Shown here piece after piece: positions 46,855 through 55,876 of a stretch of DNA of 61,235 nt. Where the stretch lies: assembly GCA_017517745.1 (NCBI GenBank), contig JAFWYJ010000054.1, positions 1-61,235 on the forward strand. The letters are read 5' to 3'. The notes under the pieces were generated by a model. That model was not told where the DNA came from. It saw only the letters and a list, made by a program, of their open reading frames with translations, and made no database searches. Source of the stretch: Clostridia bacterium. Lineage in GTDB: Bacteria; Bacillota; Clostridia; Oscillospirales; CAG-272. Made by a program: the position numbers and the translations under genes. How positions within the stretch are numbered: position 1 is the first letter of the stretch; each line of letters starts with the position of its first letter.

Positions 46855-48093
46855 TCAGAGATTTTCGATCGTTCCCTCGTTGAGAATGACCTCGTCGCCG
46901 TCGGCATCGACGTCCTTCACGGAAAGGTATTTGATCGTTCCCTTGTTGTAGAGCAGAGGCATGGGCTTGCCCGTTTCATTCTTGGTGGTGATATCATCCA
47001 GGATCAAACGCTCAACCACGGCGGTTTTACCAACGTAGACCGTTTCCTTGGGGACGTTCTTTTCTCTGCGGTGGAGAGAGCGAACGGTGAGGGTGCGAAG
47101 ATCGGTGTCGGATTGAATGTAGACGTAGGGAAGTGCCGATTCGGGTGTTCTCGGATAGGGCTTTTCCTTGTGGTAAACGCCTTTGGACTTGGCGGCGTAG
47201 ACGTTTTCCACGGTGATGCTGTCGAAATATCCCGTCGTCTCGCCCTCATAAAACTTCGTGATGCCGACCATATACTGATAATACGTGCCGAAGACGTTGG
47301 AGATATGGATATTCTCGATCCGCTCGCTGACCAGCAACAGCCGCACCGCGCTGTGACAGTTTTCGGCATACAGACCGTCGATCTCAATGTTCGTGATCGG
47401 ACCGTGCGTGCCCTCGTGCGCGTTGATGGCGACGAGATCGTCATAGCACGCGCCCTTGAGGTTGCGAACCATGCCGTAGTGACAGTTGCCGTCAATATGC
47501 ACACCGTCCATGTTGAGCGGAATGGGATTTCCCATGTTGAAATCAAAGGTGATATCCTCAACCGTGAAGTAGGTCACGGTGTCGAGCGTGATGGCGTACA
47601 TCGAGGGATCCTTCACGGTCAGCGACGAGACCTTGAGATTCTTGACGTTGTAGAAGAAAATGCCGTAGCCGTAGAATTCGCGAACCGAGAAATCCCTTGA
47701 CTGCTCGGGGTTGGGGATCTGATTCATGTTGTTGCAATCCCAAATGCCGCCGCAAAGCTCGATGTTCTGACAAGGAGCATCAGGCGAATAATCGTCCACG
47801 TAGCCCCAGATGTGGGGGTGATGCGGCGCGGCGTGGTAGACGAATTCGGGAAGACGCTTGGCATGGTCCTTCACCATCTTGTTGCGCACCATGACACAGT
47901 TGGACTGATCTGCCAGCTTGATGACGGCGTAGCGCGGAAGCACCAGGCGGAAGTTGGAGGGAAGCTCCAAGGGTTTGGAGATCAGATAGTGCTTTTTGGG
48001 GGCGGGGAGCGAAACCTCGCACACACCGCTGTCGATCATTTCCTGAATCGCGGCGGTATCGTCATGAATACCGTCACCGTATAATTGATACAT
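46855..48093 (-). CDS. Right-handed beta-helix protein of the pectate lyase/GH28 type
   Basis: 412 aa from ATG 48093; AAAGGAGA lies 10 bases upstream, while ATG 48102 is too close. It begins MYQLYGDGIHDDTAAIQEMI, the pectate-lyase superfamily GDG-DDT-AIQ entry motif. Parallel beta-helix repeats follow. NMDGVHIDGNCHYGMVRNL and YDDLVAINAHEG (about 205-235) sit where GH28 enzymes carry NTDG and DD. There is no signal peptide, so it would act on imported oligosaccharides. Substrate and activity (lyase, galacturonase or epimerase) are not assigned. Forms an operon with the MBL-fold gene 26 bp upstream. Confidence 0.82.
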   Translation of the reverse strand: MYQLYGDGIHDDTAAIQEMIDSGVCEVSLPAPKKHYLISKPLELPSNFRLVLPRYAVIKLADQSNCVMVRNKMVKDHAKRLPEFVYHAAPHHPHIWGYVDDYSPDAPCQNIELCGGIWDCNNMNQIPNPEQSRDFSVREFYGYGIFFYNVKNLKVSSLTVKDPSMYAITLDTVTYFTVEDITFDFNMGNPIPLNMDGVHIDGNCHYGMVRNLKGACYDDLVAINAHEGTHGPITNIEIDGLYAENCHSAVRLLLVSERIENIHISNVFGTYYQYMVGITKFYEGETTGYFDSITVENVYAAKSKGVYHKEKPYPRTPESALPYVYIQSDTDLRTLTVRSLHRREKNVPKETVYVGKTAVVERLILDDITTKNETGKPMPLLYNKGTIKYLSVKDVDADGDEVILNEGTIENL

Positions 48094-48119
48094 GAGATCC
48101 ATTCTCCTTTTGTCGTATT

Positions 48120-49541
48120 TTAGTCCTGATCTGCGCAGAAGGGTTCGAATTTCTCAAGCAGACCGAGGTAGTAGTCGTTGAAGCAGCGAATGGGAGTGGA
48201 GCTGTGCGTGACCGTGCCGTCCTGATTGAAGGTCAGCGCGTGGGTTCTGCGGCCCTCAAAATAGATCCTTTGATCGGGAATGCCGATGGCGCGCAGCTGA
48301 TCGACCACACGCCGATAGCACCCGTGTGCCATTTGGTCATATCTGACGTCTGCCTGCGCGATGAAGGCGTAATCGGCATCAATCGTTTGGTAAACCTTTT
48401 CCATCCAATCGTTGATGGCATGGTGTGCCACCTGCACAACGTCGGCTTTGAGGAAGGGATATTCACCCTTTTCGTCGCGGTACATACCAAGGAGCTTTGC
48501 CTCCTCACCGCGGTATGCCGCCATCTCATTTTCATGGATCGCACAGGTCCAGTTTCCGCCCCAATCGGCAAGAGCCATAAAGGTGCGCTTGCCAAAGGTG
48601 AGTTTGAGAACCGTAGAGGTTGCATTGTAGTCGATCAGGTCGCTCTTTCCGGTTTCGGGATTGACGCGGTCCTCGTGTGTGGTGACGACCTCGATCTGCA
48701 TGTCCGCCAGCATAAACTTTTCACCGGTGTGCGGCTTGAGGAACTTGACGTTCGGGAATTTCTCAATGAAATTCTTTCCAAACTCGGCAAAGGGCTTGCC
48801 GCCACCGCCGGGAAACTCGACGGAGGGGAAGTTATACATCGCACGCTCGATGATCAGCTCGTCCGCGTGATGATAGACCAGATTCATGATGTTGCCCTTG
48901 TGATCGTTGTGTCCGTGGCTGATGAAGATCGATGCCACGCGTACCTTTTCGGGAGCTTGGATGCCCGTGATCTCGCGCAAGAATTGCATCACGCCTGCGC
49001 TGATCTCGGGGGTTGCCTGAACGGAATAGCCTCCGTCGATCAGAATCACGCTGTTGTCAGCCAGATGAATGATGCAGAAGGTTCCCGAGTTGGTATGCTT
49101 TCCATCACTGAATTTGCCACCGCCGTTTCCCGCGGGGTCATAAACCAGCGCGTATTGATAAAAGGTCGATGCCTCGCCGTCCTTCGGGACATAGGTATAG
49201 CCGAAATCCTTCACGGGCATGCTGGCGGTGTCCACGATGACACGCGCTTCCATGACGCAGGGATTGAAATAAGCATAGATCAAGGAATCGCCTTTTTTGT
49301 ATTCGACAAACAGATTGCCGTTGATCTCATTTGAGAATGTGTTTTGATAGCCGTTTTTCTCCAAAAGCATTTTATAAGCCGCAAATTCTTCGGCGTTTGT
49401 GTTGGAGATGACCTGCAGTCTGCTCGTTTCGCTTTCGGGAGCAAACGACACGTCGGCGCCGTCATTGTATGCGGCGCAAGAGAAGACGCCGCCCACGTAT
49501 TCGGGCGCGTCGAGTTGCCAAATTCTTTCTTGATTTTCCAT
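48120..49541 (-). CDS. MBL-fold metallohydrolase
   Basis: 473 aa from ATG 49541, which has AGGAGGA upstream; the 45-codon extension in the frame is not preceded by a ribosome site. The metallo-beta-lactamase metal motif HxHxDH is in FISHGHNDHKGN (about 250), with later ligands plausible in TTHEDR and MALADWGGN. An N-terminal domain of about 190 residues precedes the MBL fold. Members hydrolyse esters, phosphodiesters or lactones. First gene of a pair with the beta-helix protein, so a role in carbohydrate processing is possible. No signal peptide. Confidence 0.82.
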   Translation of the reverse strand: MENQERIWQLDAPEYVGGVFSCAAYNDGADVSFAPESETSRLQVISNTNAEEFAAYKMLLEKNGYQNTFSNEINGNLFVEYKKGDSLIYAYFNPCVMEARVIVDTASMPVKDFGYTYVPKDGEASTFYQYALVYDPAGNGGGKFSDGKHTNSGTFCIIHLADNSVILIDGGYSVQATPEISAGVMQFLREITGIQAPEKVRVASIFISHGHNDHKGNIMNLVYHHADELIIERAMYNFPSVEFPGGGGKPFAEFGKNFIEKFPNVKFLKPHTGEKFMLADMQIEVVTTHEDRVNPETGKSDLIDYNATSTVLKLTFGKRTFMALADWGGNWTCAIHENEMAAYRGEEAKLLGMYRDEKGEYPFLKADVVQVAHHAINDWMEKVYQTIDADYAFIAQADVRYDQMAHGCYRRVVDQLRAIGIPDQRIYFEGRRTHALTFNQDGTVTHSSTPIRCFNDYYLGLLEKFEPFCADQD

Positions 49542-49681
49542 GATGACATCCTCCTGTTTGGATGATTTTGAGAGGTTTGAGCTTAACCTTATCAATATTA
49601 TATAATATTTATAACCGAAAAACCTTTCTGTTTTTGACATGTTTGTTGCTTGGTATTGACTAAAAGAACGAGCCATTGCAA

Positions 49682-49722
49682 AGGAAAAGACCGACCTGCC
49701 GAGCGTGGCAAGCCGATCTTTT
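49682..49722. terminator. Terminator hairpin after the symporter gene
   Basis: Stem aaaagaccgacctgcc with ggcaagccgatctttt (49685-49722, two mismatches), flanked by T-runs on the plus strand and A/T-rich sequence on the minus strand. Confidence 0.65.
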
Positions 49723-49730
49723 CTTTTTGG

Positions 49731-51140
49731 TTATTTCAGTTTGTTTTTGTTTGCAAAGTGTGCCTTGGTTGTGGCAAGCACAACGCCCGAGAGTCCGATG
49801 AGGGCGATGAGGTTGGGAACTGCCATGAGCGCGTTGAAGCAATCGGCAACCAGCCAAACCACGTCGATGCTGGCAATCGCGCCGACAAAGACGAAGGCAA
49901 CGTAGATGATTCTGTAAACCGTGACGGCTACTTTTGCGTGATTTTTGAAGAGATAGCTTGCGCAGACCTCGCCGTAGTAAGCCCAGCCGAGAATGGTGGA
50001 GAGCGAGAAGAAGACGGTTGCGATGGCAACGCCGTAGCCGCCGATATGAGGCAGCGCCTCGTTAAATGCCGCACTACTCAAGGCCGCGCCGTTTGCGGCA
50101 AACGCAGTGCCGCTGTAAAAGGGGATCAAATACATATCCGAGGTCAGAATCACAACGGCGGACATGGTGCAGATGATGATGGTGGTGATGAAAACCTCAA
50201 ACACACCCCAAAGTCCCTGCTTGACAGGATCCTCGGTGCTCGATGCCGAGTGTGCGATGGGCGCGCTTCCAAGACCTGCTTCATTGGTGAAGACGCCTCT
50301 TCCCACACCGTAACGCATTGCCGACAAAATGCCGTATCCGGCAACGCCGCCGGCGGCAGACTGGAAGGAGAACGCTTCCTTGAAGATCAAGCCGAATGCC
50401 TCGGGAATCCTGTTGTATTGGAAGATGAGCGCCGCGATCGAGGCAATCAGGAAAAAGATTGCCATGACGGGAACCAGTTTCTCGTTGACGGTTGCAATTC
50501 TCTTGACACCGCCGATGATGACCGCACCGACGATGACGGTCAGCACGATGCCTGTCCAAAGGGGATCGATCTTGAGGTTGCTTTCCAGAACGCCGGAGAT
50601 CGCGTTGGACTGCGTGGCGTTACCCGTACCGATACAAGCGATCATGGCAAAGATCGCAAAGATCGCCGCGAGCCACGCCCACTTTTTGCCCAATCCGTTT
50701 TTGATGTAGTACATCGGGCCGCCGAGCCAAGCGCCGTTTTCGTTCTTTTCACGGTACTTGAGCGCGAGCACGATTTCGGAATATTTGGTGATCATGCCGA
50801 GAAGGGCGCTGATCCACATCCAGAACACGGCACCGGGACCGCCAAGCACCAGAGCGGTTGAGACGCCCGCGATGCTTCCGGTTCCGATCGTGCCTGCCAG
50901 CGCAGTGGTCACTGCTTGGAAGGGACTGACGCTTCCGTCGTTTTTGGCGTGCATGTTCTTGTTGAACAGGCTTCCGATGGTGTTCTTCATCACGTAGCCA
51001 AAGCGTCCGAATTGGAAGAATTTCAGTCTGATGGACAGGAAGATGCCGCACGCAATCAAAAGAACCATCATTGCAATGCTCAAAACGTTGTCATAAACGA
51101 ATGACAGGGAGGTGTTGATCCCTTCAAGGATAGCAGCCAT
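49731..51140 (-). CDS. Alanine/glycine:cation symporter (AGCS family)
   Basis: 469 aa with about ten membrane helices. Family signatures: GSLFNKNMHAKNDGSVSPFQ (about 57-76), the AGCS motif ALAGTIGTGSIAGVSTALVL, GGPGAVFWMWISALLGM and TNEAGLGSAPIAHSAS (about 283-298). It imports alanine or glycine with sodium or protons. Single gene with a consensus promoter at 51204-51232. Confidence 0.94.
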   Translation of the reverse strand: MAAILEGINTSLSFVYDNVLSIAMMVLLIACGIFLSIRLKFFQFGRFGYVMKNTIGSLFNKNMHAKNDGSVSPFQAVTTALAGTIGTGSIAGVSTALVLGGPGAVFWMWISALLGMITKYSEIVLALKYREKNENGAWLGGPMYYIKNGLGKKWAWLAAIFAIFAMIACIGTGNATQSNAISGVLESNLKIDPLWTGIVLTVIVGAVIIGGVKRIATVNEKLVPVMAIFFLIASIAALIFQYNRIPEAFGLIFKEAFSFQSAAGGVAGYGILSAMRYGVGRGVFTNEAGLGSAPIAHSASSTEDPVKQGLWGVFEVFITTIIICTMSAVVILTSDMYLIPFYSGTAFAANGAALSSAAFNEALPHIGGYGVAIATVFFSLSTILGWAYYGEVCASYLFKNHAKVAVTVYRIIYVAFVFVGAIASIDVVWLVADCFNALMAVPNLIALIGLSGVVLATTKAHFANKNKLK

Positions 51141-51203
51141 AGGGTTACTCCTAACATTGTTTTTTAATTTTGTCGGAAGATTTTTCCGAAAACAACAGAC
51201 TAT

Positions 51204-51232
51204 ATTATATATAATAATTTTGATTTTGTCAA
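51204..51232 (-). promoter_or_regulatory. Consensus sigma-A promoter for the symporter
   Basis: Minus strand TTGACA (51232-51227), 17 bp, TATAAT (51209-51204). Confidence 0.88.
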
Positions 51233-51274
51233 CAGAAAATCAAAAAAAACATATAATTTACATGTTTTTTACAT

Positions 51275-52345
51275 TTATTTGTCTGATATTGAAATCAAAT
51301 AGCGCTCGAATCCGTCCGAGGTGACGCGAGTCCCGTCGGAGAGATTCCAATGCACCTCCACGCCATCGAGCGAACGGACCAGATCTTTGCCCTCGTCAAG
51401 AGACATGCAGAAAAGGGCAGTGGAAAGAGCATCGCCGTCAGCCGAGCTTTTACAGACCACCGAGATCGATTGATAACCCTCGGCGGGCATCAACGTTTCG
51501 GGATCGATGATGTGATGATAGCTTTGATTCCCCACCATATAGTAGCGTTGATAGGTCCCGCTGGTGATCAGCGATTCTCCCGCAAGACCAAGATAGGCAA
51601 GATAGGGCTCGTCCTCGGTTCCCGCGGGATTTTCAATGCCGACGGTCCATTTTTTGCCGTCACCTCGCATACCCACCGTTCGTACGTTCCCGCCGACGTT
51701 GAGGACGTATCCCGTGATCCCGCGTTTTTCCAATCCTTGCGCGATCATTTCTACGGCATAACCCTTTGCGATCGCACCCACGTCGAGCTTCATCTCGGGG
51801 TCGGCGAGATGGACGGTGTTGTTGGTCTCATCGATGATCAGATCCTCAATGCGCGTGTGCTTGGCGGCCTCCTCGAGCATCTCGCGCGGGGGAAGTTCCG
51901 CCGTCCAAGGCTCGTTCCTTCCCGCTTCGCGGTAGTCATGCCAAATTGAGAGCACCGAGCCCATGGCAACGTTGACCATGCCGTTGGTTTTTTGATACAT
52001 TTCCTTGCTGTAAAGCAACAGATCGATGATGCGACGGTCGACCGTCACCGTGCGGTGTGCGCCGTTTTCCAACTCGTTGACCGTGTAGAGGTTTTCCAGT
52101 CCTTCGTAACGATGATAGACGGTGTAGAGACGGTGATATTCTGCCAGCTCGTCGAGGATTTGCCGACTGACTTCGTCAAATTCTTCTTGAGAATCGGCGT
52201 ATCCCGTGATTGCGGTGGCGGTGTCGAAATAGTCGAGGGAATATTCCGAGTATTTGTTTTTTTGTTTTCCGCAGGAGAAGAGCAGGAAACAGGAGGAGAG
52301 CATTGCAGTCGCCAAAAGGAGTGCGAGAAGTTGTCTTTTTTTCAT
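51275..52345 (-). CDS. apbE: FAD:protein FMN transferase lipoprotein
   Basis: 356 aa from ATG 52345 (GGAGAA upstream). The lipoprotein signal has lipobox LLFSC near residue 21, so it acts outside the membrane. ApbE motifs: SLDYFDTATAITGYAD near the N-terminus, DVGAIAKGYAVE (about 180-191), LNVGGNVRTVG (about 206-216), YHHIIDPETLMPAEGYQS (about 265-282) and the metal-site ADGDALSTALF. It attaches FMN to Thr in target proteins through a phosphoester. The Rnf genes 1 kb upstream on the same strand encode the expected targets, RnfG and RnfD. Forms a two-gene unit with the lipoprotein gene before it. Confidence 0.95.
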   Translation of the reverse strand: MKKRQLLALLLATAMLSSCFLLFSCGKQKNKYSEYSLDYFDTATAITGYADSQEEFDEVSRQILDELAEYHRLYTVYHRYEGLENLYTVNELENGAHRTVTVDRRIIDLLLYSKEMYQKTNGMVNVAMGSVLSIWHDYREAGRNEPWTAELPPREMLEEAAKHTRIEDLIIDETNNTVHLADPEMKLDVGAIAKGYAVEMIAQGLEKRGITGYVLNVGGNVRTVGMRGDGKKWTVGIENPAGTEDEPYLAYLGLAGESLITSGTYQRYYMVGNQSYHHIIDPETLMPAEGYQSISVVCKSSADGDALSTALFCMSLDEGKDLVRSLDGVEVHWNLSDGTRVTSDGFERYLISISDK

Positions 52346-52401
52346 GAGTTTCTCCGTGAGCAACAAAAGGGAGGTGAACCTCCCTTTTGGTTTGATTTTG
52401 T

Positions 52402-53376
52402 TTATCCGAGTTTGGATGCGGCTTTGACAAATTCGTCCACGAGAATCGTGCAACCGGCTGCCTGAAGATCGGCGTTGCCGTAGTTGTCAACCATCAATCC
52501 CTTGATCTCTGCCACGGTCTTGCCGATGCAAGCGGCGTCAAATGCGGCTGCCTGCTCGAACCATTCCTTGGCGGCACCGCCGTGAGCGACCATGTTGTAG
52601 TCCTTGCCTGCCTCACGCTTGGCGGTGATTGCCTTTGTTGCATCAAACTTGGATGCGCCGGTTGCGTCGAAGGCGAACTTTACCTGCACACATTCGCTCG
52701 ATGCGGCAACAACCTTGCCGTCGGCGTTGAGTGCTGCGGCAAACAGAGTGGTTTCAATCTGATTGAAGCCGTCTTTTTCTACGTTTGCATCAGAGGTCGA
52801 CTGTGCGGTGGAAACGCCGAGCTTGAGGGTATCCTTTTCGGTAGCCTCGGTTTCGGTCGCGTTATTGATTGCTTTTTCGATGGCGTTGGCAAATTCGGCA
52901 ACGTCGATCGTGCAGCCGGCATTGATAACCTCATCGGTACCCTTGTTGTTGGAGGCAACCAGAGCCTTGACCTCTGCGGCGGTCTTGCCGACGATCAGCG
53001 CGCAGAACGCGTCTGCCTGCTCAAACCATTCCTTGGCGGCACCGCCATGAGCGACCATGTTATAGTCCTTGCCTTGCTCGTACTTGGTTTTGAACTCGGA
53101 TGCGGCAACAGCCTTGCCTTCAAAAGTGTAGGAAACCGTGCTGTCTGCGCAATCGATCACAGCCTTCACGATCTTGCCCGCGTCGTCGACGAGAACCGCT
53201 GCAGCGGTGACGGTTGCCTGTCCCTGCCCGTTTTTGTCGGCAGTGGCATTGGTGGCTTTTGCAGTGGTGTAGATACCCAGGCCGAGCTTGAGCGGCTTGT
53301 CCTTGCTACAGCCGGTGAAGACGAGCGCAGAAGCAATCAGAGTGAGAACGAGGAGAAAACTGAAGATCTTTTTCAT
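52402..53376 (-). CDS. Rnf-linked lipoprotein with two copies of one domain
   Basis: 324 aa. The lipobox is VFTGC near residue 23. Two domains of about 140 residues (about 28-170 and 185-324) repeat the same layout: an LKLG start, a beta-rich part, then GKDYNMVAHGGAAKEWFEQA, identical in both, GKT-AE-K and AGCTI-V-EF. The DNA of the two copies is also nearly identical around 52560-52620 and 53025-53085, showing recent duplication or conversion. I cannot assign a fold name. From memory, single- and multi-domain versions accompany Rnf and ApbE genes in Clostridia. A role in extracellular electron transfer or flavin handling is an inference from the neighbours. Confidence 0.82.
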   Translation of the reverse strand: MKKIFSFLLVLTLIASALVFTGCSKDKPLKLGLGIYTTAKATNATADKNGQGQATVTAAAVLVDDAGKIVKAVIDCADSTVSYTFEGKAVAASEFKTKYEQGKDYNMVAHGGAAKEWFEQADAFCALIVGKTAAEVKALVASNNKGTDEVINAGCTIDVAEFANAIEKAINNATETEATEKDTLKLGVSTAQSTSDANVEKDGFNQIETTLFAAALNADGKVVAASSECVQVKFAFDATGASKFDATKAITAKREAGKDYNMVAHGGAAKEWFEQAAAFDAACIGKTVAEIKGLMVDNYGNADLQAAGCTILVDEFVKAASKLG

Positions 53377-53408
53377 GATGAAAACTCCTTTATCAAAATT
53401 GTGTCTTA

Positions 53409-53437
53409 ATTATATCATACGAAAAAAGGCAAGTCAA
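53409..53437 (-). promoter_or_regulatory. Sigma-A promoter for the lipoprotein-apbE pair
   Basis: Minus strand TTGACT (53437-53432), 17 bp, TATAAT (53414-53409). It separates these genes from the rnf transcript. Confidence 0.8.
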
Positions 53438-53478
53438 TATGTTTGGTAAAATTTTGTCAAATTTGTTTATCGGATAAA

Positions 53479-53991
53479 TCAATTGAAGCGGTCGATCGAA
53501 ACACGCTTGACCAAAAGCGCGCCACACAAGCCGATGAAGCATCCCGATATCGTTCCCGTGACCGCCAGAACGATCATATAGTAGACGATCTGTGGGGTGT
53601 TCAGAAGCAGCATGGCGACCAGGATCTGTCCGAGATTGTGAGACACACCGCCTGCGATGCTGACGACGGTCATGGAGAACAGGTCGGTTTTTTTGAGCAA
53701 TCCCATCACCAAAAGACTCAGCACCGCACCTGCCAGGCTGTAGGCAAAGGTCATGGCACTTCCGAAGAGAATGGAGGAGATGAGAAGCCGAATCATGGAG
53801 ACCGTGACGGCTGCGCGCCACCCGAGGCGGTACAACAGAAAAATGATGATGAGATTGGGAAGCCCGAGCTTGATGCCGGGAACGGCAACGAAAAGCGGGG
53901 GAAGCAGAAACTCCACGTAGGACAGAAGGAGCGCGACGGTGGCGCAGAGTCCCAAGAAGGTGAGCCTTTTGACATTTGATTTTTTGTTCAT
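53479..53991 (-). CDS. Gx transporter family membrane protein (Hpre_diP_synt_I)
   Basis: 170 aa from ATG 53991 with GAGGGCGAC upstream; the longer frame reads through the preceding gene. Five or so membrane helices, with VPGIKLGLPNLIIIFLL (about 38-54) and GGVSHNLGQILVAMLL (about 109-124), which are typical of the family once called heptaprenyl diphosphate synthase component I. The arrangement resembles an ECF-type S component. It regularly follows a NusG-II protein near rnf and apbE, so a link to quinone, flavin or polyprenyl supply is suspected but unproven. Last gene of the rnf operon. Confidence 0.85.
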   Translation of the reverse strand: MNKKSNVKRLTFLGLCATVALLLSYVEFLLPPLFVAVPGIKLGLPNLIIIFLLYRLGWRAAVTVSMIRLLISSILFGSAMTFAYSLAGAVLSLLVMGLLKKTDLFSMTVVSIAGGVSHNLGQILVAMLLLNTPQIVYYMIVLAVTGTISGCFIGLCGALLVKRVSIDRFN

Positions 53992-54001
53992 GTCGCCCTC
54001 C

Positions 54002-54409
54002 TCAGGATATGACGTCGGGCGCGTCTCCCCGCGTTGCGCGAACGGTGACCACAACCTTGTTCGGCAGGCAGATGATACTCTCACCGTCGCGGTTGATCGG
54101 TCTGTGATCCGAGCAGATGCCGTCTGGGCAGCTGGCACGCACGATTTCGGCTTTGCCGTCTTTGATGACCAGCAGATTGACACCGCGCTCGGTTTTGATC
54201 TCAATTTCGCGGTCTTCGTTCAGTGGGTATTCCGCCCACAATTTTCCGTCGACGGTGACGGTCACGCTGTCTCCCGCACCGCGAAAGAGGAGAACCCCAA
54301 GTCCCGCGACGAGAATCACCGACAGCAGCACCGCCAAAAAGATCAGATCGTTTTTGAATTTTTTGCCGTGCTGATGCGGAAGGGTGACGTTTTTGTTCTC
54401 GGTGGACAT
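54002..54409 (-). CDS. NusG domain II-containing membrane-anchored protein
   Basis: 135 aa. One N-terminal membrane helix (about 20-43) and an extracellular NusG_II domain (about 48-130) with the signature ASCPDGICSDHRPINRDGES and ICLPNKVVV. The paired Cys may bind metal or form a disulfide. Despite its name it has no transcription domain. It lies 10 bp before the Gx gene and 43 bp after rnfB, a recurrent trio. Role unknown, probably accessory to the flavin/Rnf system. Confidence 0.88.
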   Translation of the reverse strand: MSTENKNVTLPHQHGKKFKNDLIFLAVLLSVILVAGLGVLLFRGAGDSVTVTVDGKLWAEYPLNEDREIEIKTERGVNLLVIKDGKAEIVRASCPDGICSDHRPINRDGESIICLPNKVVVTVRATRGDAPDVIS

Positions 54410-54452
54410 GGAGGTTCTCCTCTTTCAAATCGTTTGGGGTCGCTACTGTTTA

Positions 54453-55265
54453 TTATTGGATCAAATCGGGGAAAAATACTTCCCTGAGACACTTTGTGGG
54501 GCATTCCTTGACACACGCGCCGCAGCCCGTGCAAAGCGCGTAATCAATGACGGCACAGTTGTTCTTGACGGTAATCGCGCCGTGCGGACAGCTCTTCTCA
54601 CATTTTTTGCAACCGATGCAAGCGTTTTTGCAAGCCTTGCGCGCGTCGGCACCGCGATCCTTGTTGCTGCAATAGACCACAGCCGCAGTCTCCTGAGGAA
54701 CCATCGAAATGATGTGCTTGGGGCAGGCCTCCGCGCAGACACCGCAACCGAGGCAACGGCGGGTGTCGACGTGTGCGATGCCGTTTTCAATGCAGATCGC
54801 GTCTGCGGCGCAGACCGCGGCACAGTCACCGCAACCGAGACAGCCGTAGGTGCAGGCATCGGGACCGCCGTAGAGCATCGATGCCGCACGGCAGGTGGAG
54901 ATGCCGTCATAGGCAGCTTTTTGCACGGTGACACCGCAGATACCGTTGCAGTGAACAAAGGCAACCACGTCCTTGGGCGGCTCGACCTCAATGCCGAGAA
55001 TCGCGCCCAGCTCCGCTGCAGTGGCTTCCGCGCCGGGGATGCAGAGGTTTGGCTTGGTTTTGCCATCGGCAAGTGCCGCGGCATAATCGTCACAGCCTTT
55101 GAAGCCGCAGGCACCGCAGTTGATGCCGGGGAGACAATCGCGGATTTCTTTGACTTTTTCGTTTTCTTCCTTGCCGAAGAAGCGGATGAAGAGGGCGAGC
55201 AGGATGCCGAGAATCAAGCTGACGGCGGCAACCACCGCCAGGGCAGTTAAAATTTCCGGTAACAT
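54453..55265 (-). CDS. rnfB: Rnf electron transport complex subunit B
   Basis: 270 aa. One N-terminal membrane helix (about 5-30), then the 4Fe-4S motif CLPGINCGACGFKGC (about 43-57), then ferredoxin-type clusters: CLGCGDCAAVC, CLGCGVCAEAC, CIGCKKCEKSC and CTGCGACVKEC. It takes electrons from reduced ferredoxin and feeds the membrane complex. Order rnfCDGEAB is the standard Clostridial arrangement. Confidence 0.97.
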   Translation of the reverse strand: MLPEILTALAVVAAVSLILGILLALFIRFFGKEENEKVKEIRDCLPGINCGACGFKGCDDYAAALADGKTKPNLCIPGAEATAAELGAILGIEVEPPKDVVAFVHCNGICGVTVQKAAYDGISTCRAASMLYGGPDACTYGCLGCGDCAAVCAADAICIENGIAHVDTRRCLGCGVCAEACPKHIISMVPQETAAVVYCSNKDRGADARKACKNACIGCKKCEKSCPHGAITVKNNCAVIDYALCTGCGACVKECPTKCLREVFFPDLIQ

Positions 55266-55276
55266 GGTATTCCTCC

Positions 55277-55876
55277 TTATGCAAAGAGCTTATCGACGAT
55301 TCCCGCAAATCCCATGAATGCCAGAGAGATGAAAGAGGCGGCGATCAGCGTGATGGCAACTCCGCGGAAGGGTCTCGGCACCTCGGATTCGTCGATGCGC
55401 GAGCGGATTCCCGAGAAGAGAACCATGGCGAGAAGGAATCCCAGACCACAACCCAGAGAGCTGACGATCGATTCCACAAAATTGAAGCCGTCGGTGATGT
55501 TGTTGATTGCGACACCGAGGACGGCGCAGTTGGTGGTGATCAGGGGCAGATAGACACCGAGTCCTTTGTGAAGTGAGGGGGAGAATTTCTTGAGCAGGAT
55601 CTCCACCATTTGCACAAGTGCCGCGATGATCAGAATGAAGACGATGGTCTGCATATATCCGAGTCCGAAGCGATCCAACACGAAATATTGGATCGGCCAG
55701 GTCACCGCCGTTGCAAGCAGCATGACTGCCGTGACCGAGACGCCCATGCCGACCGCCTGGTTCAGCTTTTTGGAAACGCCGAGAAAGGGGCAGATGCCGA
55801 GGAATCGGCTGAGAACGTAGTTGTTGACCAGAACGGAGGAGAGCAGAATGACGATCAGAGTCTTAAACACTTCCAT
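55277..55876 (-). CDS. rnfA: Rnf electron transport complex subunit A
   Basis: 199 aa integral membrane protein with six helices: NNYVLSRFLGICPFLGVSK (about 18-36) with a conserved Cys, and the mirrored TTNCAVLGVAI (about 113-123). In known structures RnfA and RnfE together hold a 2Fe-2S cluster across the membrane through these Cys. It begins at the base next to the rnfE stop. Confidence 0.96.
   Translation of the reverse strand: MEVFKTLIVILLSSVLVNNYVLSRFLGICPFLGVSKKLNQAVGMGVSVTAVMLLATAVTWPIQYFVLDRFGLGYMQTIVFILIIAALVQMVEILLKKFSPSLHKGLGVYLPLITTNCAVLGVAINNITDGFNFVESIVSSLGCGLGFLLAMVLFSGIRSRIDESEVPRPFRGVAITLIAASFISLAFMGFAGIVDKLFA

Noticed and set aside
52670-52690. DATGAS in the lipoprotein as an ApbE flavinylation site.
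   Set aside because: It falls in the beta-rich part, is not present in the first domain copy, and aligns to a plain loop there, so it looks coincidental.
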